Assembly: GCA_947488485.1 (NCBI GenBank) | Contig: CANKZO010000173.1 | Coordinates: 1 to 5,152, forward strand | Source: Opitutia bacterium | GTDB taxonomy: Bacteria > Verrucomicrobiota > Verrucomicrobiae > Opitutales > UBA953 | Direction: 5' to 3' | Length of the DNA stretch: 5,152 nucleotides | Shown here: piece by piece, positions 1-5,152 of the stretch | How the letters are laid out: each line of letters begins with the position of its first letter | How positions within the stretch are numbered: the first letter of the stretch is position 1 | Program-made: the position numbers and the translations under genes | Notes under the pieces: model-generated | Database searches by the model: none | The model's input: the letters and a program-made list of their open reading frames with translations, nothing else | What the model was told of the DNA's origin: nothing

Positions 1-3000
1 TTGGGCGCGGTGAAGTAAATCGTGGTCTTCTTACCCGGCTCGAGGATGCGGGTGTGGATGAGCACGTCGGGAGACTCGGGCACGTAATGGCGATCCATGC
101 CATCTGGCAGCGATACCATCAAGGCGGCAGCCGTGCCGACCCGCTCCTCCGACCCGGGCTTCAAGAGCACCCAGTTATGCGGCATGATGTCAGGATTCTC
201 GAAGGTGAGCGCGACGGCCCGGCCGGCCTTGGCCTTGAGTTCCTTCTGCAGGTAATTCAACGCACTGCCGGCTTGGATCTTCAGGACTACGGGGTCAGGC
301 CCACAGAGTTCGGTCTCCCAACGCACGGGACGAGCCTTGCCCGCCTCGGCGGAGGCCGCCGCATGGGCATGCGCCGGCTGCTTGGCGATGGCCCGATAGC
401 CGGCGAAGTCTTTATAGGGCTCGCCCAAAGCATGCGCGGAAAGGAAGACCTCCGCATCTTGTCCAAGCCTGATATGCACCTGACTAGACGGCCGTAGCTG
501 GGGCAGGTGCACGAAGATCGTCCGACCGGAAGCATCGGCCTCCACGCCTTCGATCGCCAGGACATCATGCGCCACGGTCTCCGGGTGACGCACGGAAAAC
601 TCCGGCGAACCATACGAACGGCTGTAACGATAATTCCACGCCTGCGCGAAGGCTTTAGCCCGCTCGGACGAGCGGATGGGACTGTCGAACTTCAACAGGA
701 CGCCATTATCACGCACCTCATGCCCGACCAGGACCGGCGCACCGCCGACATGCCTGACGCGCTGCAAGCACCCGTCATCCGGAGTATAGCTACCCCAGCC
801 TTGCATGCCGGTCACATAGAGATGGCCGTCCGCGGGATTGAAGCGGCCGTTCTGCGCACCCGAACGGAAAGCGCCCGTGAGTCGCTGCGCCGCGCCTTGC
901 CAGACTCCGCCGACTTTCTGACGGCTGATCGTCCAAGCACTGCCGGTCCCGAAGGAGAAATGCAGGAGATTTCCTTCGCCCGCCAGCGATGGCCAACGAC
1001 CGGCTCCGAGGAAAAGCTGCCCGGCGCTGGAATTATCCTCCCCGCGCGGGAGATGCAGCAAGGGCGGCGTCGGCGGCTTACCGTCCTTGGGACCACCCCA
1101 GCCGAAATGCGTGCCTTCGCTGAAGCCGGCTTCGACGAGGCAGACTGCCGACGAAGGCGTCCAATCGCCCTCCTGGACGCTGGAGGTGATGAATCGTCCG
1201 TCCGCCGAGACGCCGACGCCGTTCGGATTACGCAACCCGGTGGCGAGCACCTCGACCTTATCCGGCAGGGTCAGCCGCAAGAGACCTTGATTGCCCGAGG
1301 CGACGTAAAAGCGGCCAGCATCGTCTCGCTCCAGGCCGACGACGAAATCATGGCCGCCTGGCGAGGTGGCGTAGCCATTGAAAAAGCATTCGTGGTAATC
1401 AGCTTCGCCGTCCCCGTTGAGGTCGTGCAGCCGGGTGATCTGGTCGCGCCCGAGGACGAGCACCTTACCGTCGACGACCTTGACGCCCAAGGCCTGATGC
1501 AGACCGGTCGCATACCGCCGCCAGACGGCCCGGTCACCCGTCAACCCCTGGACCAGCCAGACCTCTCCGGTCATGGTGGAGACCGCCGCGGCCCCATCAG
1601 GCAGGAAATCAATTCCGCTGATGAAGAATAGCGCACCATAGGGATTCTCAAACGGCACGCCGATGGTATCGACGGCGAAAGGCTTCTGCTCTCCACGCGT
1701 GATGGGGGTCGTGAGTTCCTTGGACCAGCGCTTCGGGCCTCCCTGCGTCAACCTATCCAAAACGGCTTCGTCAGTCTGCCAGGCGGATATCAGCTTTCTC
1801 CGACCATCCTGCTCATACGCGAAGATCACGTCTTCTCCATGCCGATAGAACCCGAGGTAACGCGCGCCCTTGGGCGGCACCGGATTCTTCTCCCGGGCGA
1901 AAGTCTTGCCGACGACGGCCGGCCCGCTGGCGAAACCATGGCGGAACTCGCTCAGGCGCGCGAAACCACCGCGCCAGCGAGCCCGGAAACTGAGCGTCAC
2001 GGGGTCGAACGCGGCGGCTTCATCACCCTTTCGCACCCAGACGGCCTTAGGCACGCTCATATCATCGACCCGCAGGACGCCGCTGAAAAGATTACCGAGG
2101 TCTGAAGCCCCCCAGCGCCCGTCCTTCCACGTGACGGCGTCGTTCTGATTACCCCAATGGCCCTGTCGGCCGCCATCGAGTCCTGGATAGGACGGTATCA
2201 ACGACGGGCGGGGCGCGACGCCGCCGAAAGTGACGGCCTGCTTGGCATAGAAATCAAAGACTCGATCCCGGTTCACGGGATGTGCGGCATGCGGATCCTG
2301 GTCCGGACGCAAAGGCGTAAGGACCGGATCGAAGGCGGCGATTGGCGGGGTCGGCGCACGCGGCACGGCCGCACCGAGTGCGTCGAAACTCCAAAGTCCG
2401 ATGGTATTGTCCATCGGCAGACGAGGTCCTTCCGTCTTCCGCGGCTTCATGACCCCGCGCGAGATCCGGACGTCATCCACCAGTCCGTCGCACCCGATAC
2501 CGCCCTCGACCAGCCGACCAAAAGCCAGCTTATCAGGAACCGGCGCTTCTTGGTAGGGCTTCGGCGCTCGTTCGAGCACGATCTTGCCGTCCACCCACAA
2601 GGTGACGGTTTGGTCGTCCAGACTTGCGAGGACGTCGTGCCACTTGCCGTCCGTGATATCGACCTTCGAGGAGAAATCGCCGCCGCGTCCCGGCAGGTAG
2701 ACGCTGAAATAACCGCTACTGTGATGGGAGTAGATTTCCCAATGCCGGGGCGAACTCTTCGGCCCGCCGGCGGCGATGATGTTGTATCCTTTCTTCGAAT
2801 CCAAACGGACCCGCGCTTCGATGGTGCAAGGCCAGCGAAAAGCCTCCGGCGAGGCGGCCACGACCTGCCCTCCCCGCAAAGCCTTGCCGAACTCGGCCGA
2901 CGACGACGGTTCGCCCTTCGGCGCTTCATCCGCAACGACCAAAGTCGGCTTGGCCGTGACCGGGCCACCGACGGCGAAGGTCCGATACTTCGGCTTAGGT

Positions 3001-3830
3001 CCGGGCGGGAGATCGTCCAGCTGGGGAACGAGGTGCCGCAGTCCGTCCAGGTTGTCCAAGAGACGACCTTCGGCGTCTTCCATGGTATGGTTAAGAATAC
3101 CGACGGGCCCGGCGTATCCGCTGGTCCTGACCTGCTTCAATACCTTGAGGTCTTCCGTCCCGACGCCGACCGGCAGGATCTTGCGCCCCTTGGCATCGCC
3201 GCCGATGTCCATGCCGTTCAGATTGAGGCACAGCAGGTGCGGCAGCATGAGCTTGAGGGCTTCGTCCAAGCGCGCCAGGTGGCCATGGCCATGATGAAGG
3301 TTATAGACGACCCCGACGTTCGTGACAGCGTGGTTCTTTTTCAGGTACTCGCAGACGGCGACCATGTTCTCGGGCTCGCCGCCCCAGCCACCATGGTTAT
3401 AAATCGCGACCTTGCTCCCGATCTTCGCCGCCTTGGCGATCGTCGGCAGCAAGCCTTCGGCGGCGCTCTTTACCTTGGCCTCCTGGGTTGCGCCCTTCCC
3501 GTTCATCATGACCCAGATCTGCGGATGCAGCTGGTGTTTCTCGAAAAGTCGGAAGGCCTCGTCATGGACGGACCAGAAGGCGAAGAACTCGATGCCCCGC
3601 TTCTTATAGGCTAGGATCTCCTGCTCGAACTCGGCGACGTGCTCCTGCCGCCAGTCATAGGCGACCTTGGTCAGGCCCATCTTCGCCACCATCGCGGCCC
3701 GCTGTTCCGGCGTACGCTTCTGGTTATCGAACGGGACGATACACCAGGCGACCAGGTTCTTGGTCTCGTAAATCGGCTCGGCCGCCGGCAATGCCAGCAA
3801 GGTCAGCAGGAATACACAGAGCAGTCGCAT
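1..3830 (-). CDS. Giant secreted multidomain protein: TIM barrel + LamG + sorbosone-dehydrogenase-like propeller + cupredoxin (C-terminus cut by window edge)
   Basis: One frame stays open for 1276 codons from ATG 3830-3828 to the left edge; I translated it throughout and met no stop. The ATG is the first start after an in-frame TGA (3857-3855). No good Shine-Dalgarno is visible: GAGAGG lies 20 bases upstream, too far. Residues 1-17 are a signal peptide (MRLL, hydrophobic core, LPAA before E18). About 18-270 is a sugar phosphate isomerase/epimerase-like barrel (YNHGGWGGEP at 144-153, YNLHHGHGH at 176-184, LNLNGMD at 202-208, ILNHT at 245-249). About 312-460 is a LamG/concanavalin-like domain (KWHDV near W397, WVDGK 412-416, VDDVRIS 451-457). 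About 555-720 is a conserved PVC-type region (HWGNQND 558-564), which I think is annotated DUF6797. About 720-1025 is a PQQ-sorbosone-dehydrogenase-like beta-propeller (DLNGDGEAD 803-811, RNPNG 867-871, DNSS near 932-935). About 1040-1160 is a linker domain (AWNYRYS at 1064-1070). From about 1180 a plastocyanin/azurin-like domain begins, with MPHNW (His1218 as copper ligand). No CxxCH heme motif is present in the visible part. Domain families are confident; the catalytic role is inferred. Confidence 0.93.
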   Translation of the reverse strand, partial: MRLLCVFLLTLLALPAAEPIYETKNLVAWCIVPFDNQKRTPEQRAAMVAKMGLTKVAYDWRQEHVAEFEQEILAYKKRGIEFFAFWSVHDEAFRLFEKHQLHPQIWVMMNGKGATQEAKVKSAAEGLLPTIAKAAKIGSKVAIYNHGGWGGEPENMVAVCEYLKKNHAVTNVGVVYNLHHGHGHLARLDEALKLMLPHLLCLNLNGMDIGGDAKGRKILPVGVGTEDLKVLKQVRTSGYAGPVGILNHTMEDAEGRLLDNLDGLRHLVPQLDDLPPGPKPKYRTFAVGGPVTAKPTLVVADEAPKGEPSSSAEFGKALRGGQVVAASPEAFRWPCTIEARVRLDSKKGYNIIAAGGPKSSPRHWEIYSHHSSGYFSVYLPGRGGDFSSKVDITDGKWHDVLASLDDQTVTLWVDGKIVLERAPKPYQEAPVPDKLAFGRLVEGGIGCDGLVDDVRISRGVMKPRKTEGPRLPMDNTIGLWSFDALGAAVPRAPTPPIAAFDPVLTPLRPDQDPHAAHPVNRDRVFDFYAKQAVTFGGVAPRPSLIPSYPGLDGGRQGHWGNQNDAVTWKDGRWGASDLGNLFSGVLRVDDMSVPKAVWVRKGDEAAAFDPVTLSFRARWRGGFARLSEFRHGFASGPAVVGKTFAREKNPVPPKGARYLGFYRHGEDVIFAYEQDGRRKLISAWQTDEAVLDRLTQGGPKRWSKELTTPITRGEQKPFAVDTIGVPFENPYGALFFISGIDFLPDGAAAVSTMTGEVWLVQGLTGDRAVWRRYATGLHQALGVKVVDGKVLVLGRDQITRLHDLNGDGEADYHECFFNGYATSPGGHDFVVGLERDDAGRFYVASGNQGLLRLTLPDKVEVLATGLRNPNGVGVSADGRFITSSVQEGDWTPSSAVCLVEAGFSEGTHFGWGGPKDGKPPTPPLLHLPRGEDNSSAGQLFLGAGRWPSLAGEGNLLHFSFGTGSAWTISRQKVGGVWQGAAQRLTGAFRSGAQNGRFNPADGHLYVTGMQGWGSYTPDDGCLQRVRHVGGAPVLVGHEVRDNGVLLKFDSPIRSSERAKAFAQAWNYRYSRSYGSPEFSVRHPETVAHDVLAIEGVEADASGRTIFVHLPQLRPSSQVHIRLGQDAEVFLSAHALGEPYKDFAGYRAIAKQPAHAHAAASAEAGKARPVRWETELCGPDPVVLKIQAGSALNYLQKELKAKAGRAVALTFENPDIMPHNWVLLKPGSEERVGTAAALMVSLPDGMDRHYVPESPDVLIHTRILEPGKKTTIYFTAP

Positions 3831-3880
3831 CGGGGTATCACTAAGACAAGCCTCTCAGCCAAATGTTACCAGACTTTCCC

Positions 3881-3899
3881 ACCCGCCACTCGCCACCCC
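3881..3899. repeat. Degenerate heptamer repeat, AC(C/T)CGCC
   Basis: ACCCGCC at 3881-3887 is followed directly by ACTCGCC at 3888-3894 and a third partial copy, ACCCC. It is short on its own, but matches the low-period style of the rest of the gap. It lies 51-69 bases upstream of the large gene's start codon. Confidence 0.5.
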
Positions 3900-3920
3900 A
3901 AACAATCCATTGCTCAAGGG

Positions 3921-3937
3921 GAAACCGGAAACCGGAA
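3921..3937. repeat. Tandem heptamer GAAACCG, two copies plus partial
   Basis: GAAACCG at 3921-3927 and 3928-3934 are identical and are followed by GAA. Two copies of seven bases could arise by chance. The neighbouring arrays of similar period make a shared replication-slippage origin more likely. Confidence 0.5.
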
Positions 3938-3959
3938 TGCTTGTATCGGTCTTAGGTAG

Positions 3960-3980
3960 GGATGACCGGCCCGGTCATCC
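3960..3980. repeat. Perfect inverted repeat, 10-base arms around one central base
   Basis: GGATGACCGG at 3960-3969 and CCGGTCATCC at 3971-3980 are exact reverse complements around C3970. As RNA it would fold as an 8-bp stem with a 5-base loop. No T-run follows on either strand, so it is a poor intrinsic terminator. At 130 bases upstream of the large gene it could be an operator for a dimeric regulator, or a termination/processing stem for the esterase transcript. The palindrome itself is certain; its role is not. Confidence 0.6.
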
Positions 3981-4081
3981 ATGGGCGCGCGGGCCGCACG
4001 TCCCAACCTTTATGCTCCGAGCTAACTATCCGGTCTCCCAATGCTGCCCCCTTTGATCTCTGGCTCTTTCTGTTCCACCGG

Positions 4082-4120
4082 GCCTCTGAGCCTCTGTGCC
4101 TCTGAGCCTCTGTGCCTCTA
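4082..4120. repeat. Octamer tandem array GCCTCTG(A/T), five units
   Basis: Units begin at 4082, 4090, 4098, 4106 and 4114. The final base alternates A, T, A, T, so the array is also two exact copies of a 16-base unit, followed by a truncated GCCTCTA. The 8-base period is not a multiple of three and no gene uses the region. It is likely a slippage-prone intergenic repeat. Confidence 0.85.
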
Positions 4121-4122
4121 GC

Positions 4123-4138
4123 CTGTATCGCTGTATCC
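4123..4138. repeat. Octamer CTGTATC(G/C), two copies
   Basis: CTGTATCG at 4123-4130 is followed directly by CTGTATCC at 4131-4138. It sits between the GCCTCTG and NTGTCNNC arrays and keeps the same 8-base period, so it looks like a sequence-diverged part of one longer periodic tract. Confidence 0.6.
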
Positions 4139-4139
4139 C

Positions 4140-4231
4140 TTGTCAACGTGTCAACTTGCCAGCATGCCCCCTCGCGCAAGCGCTTGTCCCCGTGTCCCCG
4201 TGCCCACTTGCCCCCTCGCACGCTTCGCGTG
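4140..4231. repeat. Octamer-periodic tract organised as two diverged copies of a ~44-48 base unit
   Basis: Copy A (4140-4183) reads TTGTCAAC, GTGTCAAC, TTGCCAGC, ATGCCCCC, then TCGC and the palindrome-like GCGCAAGCGC, which shares its GC with TCGC. Copy B (4184-4231) reads TTGTCCCC, GTGTCCCC, GTGCCCAC, TTGCCCCC, then TCGC and an inverted repeat built on GCACGC/GCGTGC. Over the first 36 bases the two copies agree at 28 by my count. Each copy therefore has four degenerate octamers followed by TCGC and a short palindrome. The second copy ends directly beside the esterase stop codon. Confidence 0.75.
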
Positions 4232-4233
4232 CG
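4217..4233 (-). terminator. Possible terminator hairpin just after the esterase stop
   Basis: CGCACGC (4217-4223) and GCGTGCG (4227-4233) pair perfectly around a 3-base loop. On the minus strand the stem begins immediately after the TAG stop (4236-4234). There is no U-tract downstream in the transcript; G-rich sequence follows instead. It may stabilise the 3' end or assist termination rather than act as a classical intrinsic terminator. Confidence 0.35.
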
Positions 4234-5152
4234 CTATTTCCCGACATGCTTCATCACCGCCTTGGTCATACCGTCCCGGGCGGCCGGCGAATGGCTGTGA
4301 CCGCTGGGAATATCATCATAGATTTCCTTGGGGATGGTGAGCTGATTATAGGTGGCGTAGATGCTGGTCGGCGGGCAGGTGGTGTCGATGAAGCCGACGG
4401 TGAAGTAACAGCCGGCCGCCTTGGTCCGGGTCGCGAAGTTCATGCAGTCGAGATAACGATAGGCCTCCAAGACGGCCATGTCTGGCTTACCGTCGACGAC
4501 CGGCACGATCTTGGGCCAGCCCGCGATGCGGTTCACCAGCATGCCGCTGTGGTCGCAACCGGCAGGCACGCCCGCCGCGAAGAAGGTGACGCGTCCGTCG
4601 ATCCCCGCCGCCGCGATGGCCTGATACCCGCCCTGGCTGGCGCCGGAGACGACCACATGCTTGCCATCCCACTCGGGCTGGGCGGTGAGCACATCGATGG
4701 CACGGACCAGCCGCAGCATCATGCCGGTGAAATAGGCTTTCTCCCGGTCGCTCTTATGTTCGTAACGATAGTCCTTCATGGCGCCGACCTTGAGGTCAGC
4801 ATAGAACTGCTTAGGCTTCCCGTTCGGCAGGCCATGGGCGTTCATGTCCATGGCGATAAACCCCTTGGCGGCCCAGCTCGCCGATCCGCCGAGCGAACTA
4901 TCGCTCACGCCGGCCCCATGCACGGTAAGGATGATCGGCAAGCTCTTGGGCTTGGCGCCGACGGGCTTGGACATGTAACCGGAGATCTGCAGGCCGAGCG
5001 CCGGCGCGGTGACGTCGAAGGATTCGACGCCGGGGAGCGGCGCCTTGACGGGGACAAGCTTCGGCGCGACGGGCACGCCGGCGAGCTTCTGCTTCATGCC
5101 GGACCAGAAGGCGTCGAAATCGTCCGGGACCGGCAGGCTGCGCGGAATCTTG
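4234..5152 (-). CDS. CE7/AXE1-family acetyl esterase (acetylxylan esterase / cephalosporin-C deacetylase type), N-terminus cut by window edge
   Basis: An alpha/beta hydrolase that by family removes acetyl groups from xylan or other acetylated sugars. The stop is TAG at 4236-4234 and 305 codons are visible. The Met at 5097 is internal: the frame continues to the edge and carries the family's N-terminal signature, PVPDDFDAFW at 5130-5104. The true start, and any signal peptide, lie beyond 5152. Counting from the internal Met, the nucleophile is Ser154 in SGASQGG (codon 4638-4636). The acid is Asp238 in GFIDTTCPPTS (4386-4384) and the base is probably His267 in SGHSHSP (4299-4297). The Asp motif with CPP(T/S)S is typical of CE7, whose members usually have about 320 residues or more with extensions. 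The usual CE7 RGQ motif is not seen; the corresponding stretch after AKGFIAMDM reads NAHGLPNG. The next gene downstream is on the same strand about 400 bases away, so an operon is possible but unproven. Substrate is not readable. Confidence 0.93.
   Translation of the reverse strand, partial: KIPRSLPVPDDFDAFWSGMKQKLAGVPVAPKLVPVKAPLPGVESFDVTAPALGLQISGYMSKPVGAKPKSLPIILTVHGAGVSDSSLGGSASWAAKGFIAMDMNAHGLPNGKPKQFYADLKVGAMKDYRYEHKSDREKAYFTGMMLRLVRAIDVLTAQPEWDGKHVVVSGASQGGYQAIAAAGIDGRVTFFAAGVPAGCDHSGMLVNRIAGWPKIVPVVDGKPDMAVLEAYRYLDCMNFATRTKAAGCYFTVGFIDTTCPPTSIYATYNQLTIPKEIYDDIPSGHSHSPAARDGMTKAVMKHVGK

Larger units (their letters stand above)
3831..4233. other. Non-coding gap filled with degenerate short-period repeats
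   Basis: This 403-base stretch separates the esterase stop from the start of the large gene. It holds no credible gene: open frames of 62-106 codons cross it on both strands, but their peptides are low-complexity products of the repeats and none resembles a known family. It contains heptamer repeats near 3881 and 3921, a palindrome at 3960-3980, octamer arrays from 4082 to 4231 and a hairpin next to the esterase stop. The promoter of the large gene should lie here or further upstream, but no convincing -35/-10 pair was found. Confidence 0.8.

Noticed and set aside
54..497. 147-codon plus-strand frame over the cupredoxin region
   Set aside because: The opposite strand encodes MPHNW and flanking cupredoxin sequence in the same frame as the rest of the large gene.
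507..1631. 374-codon open frame on the plus strand
   Set aside because: It is antisense to the propeller region, whose minus-strand translation gives clear conserved motifs. The plus-strand peptide shows none.
2447..2968. 173-codon minus-strand frame with its own Met
   Set aside because: It is a different frame of the same strand, overlapping the LamG domain, and its Arg/Ser-rich peptide looks like an out-of-frame reading.
2157..3614. 485-codon open frame on the plus strand
   Set aside because: It lies antisense to the LamG/TIM-barrel part of the large gene. The peptide resembles no known family and is rich in Arg, Asp and Gly, as expected from the complement of a high-GC gene.
1..3830. A frameshift or gene boundary inside the large protein
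   Set aside because: The start at 3830 and the cupredoxin at the left edge are in the same frame, and I read through without meeting a stop.
4141..4154. Two TTGACA hexamers on the minus strand resembling -35 boxes
   Set aside because: They are by-products of the TGTCAAC octamer repeat. No good -10 hexamer sits 16-18 bases further along, and they are about 310 bases from the start codon of the large gene.
3952..4221. 89-codon minus-strand frame in the intergenic gap
   Set aside because: Its peptide (repeats such as EAQRHRGSEAR) comes from the octamer arrays, and there is no ribosome-binding site or family resemblance.
4112..4340. Two plus-strand frames of 62 and 66 codons
   Set aside because: They start in the repeat tract and run antisense into the end of the esterase, with no recognisable content.
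4234..5097. Met at 5097 as the start of the esterase
   Set aside because: The frame continues upstream to the window edge and encodes the conserved PVPDDFDAFW segment of the family, so this Met is internal.

Overview
The window is GC-rich (about 60% by eye) and both real genes lie on the minus strand. The protein families point to a bacterium of the Planctomycetota/Verrucomicrobiota (PVC) group. This rests on a very large secreted multidomain protein that joins a sugar-isomerase-like barrel, a LamG-type domain, a sorbosone-dehydrogenase-like propeller and a cupredoxin, next to a CE7-type acetyl esterase. I recognised the families from memory of conserved motifs, not from a search.

Layout, left to right. 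Positions 1-3830 are one uninterrupted reading frame on the minus strand: 1276 codons visible, start codon at 3830-3828, C-terminus cut by the left edge of the window. Positions 3831-4233 are a non-coding gap of about 400 bases made largely of degenerate short tandem repeats with 7- and 8-base periods, a perfect 10+1+10 palindrome and a GC-rich hairpin. Positions 4234-5152 are the C-terminal 305 codons of a CE7/AXE1-family carbohydrate acetyl esterase, whose N-terminus is cut by the right edge.

The two genes point the same way (esterase upstream, giant protein downstream), but the repeat-filled gap argues against tight translational coupling. A reasonable inference is a role in breaking down or oxidising polysaccharide-derived sugars outside the cytoplasm. 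The esterase would remove acetyl groups. The large secreted protein could bind or modify a sugar and pass electrons from its propeller to its own copper domain. No substrate can be read from the sequence.

The long open frames on the plus strand inside 1-3830 are antisense shadows of the large gene. No RNA gene, insertion sequence, CRISPR array or att site was seen.
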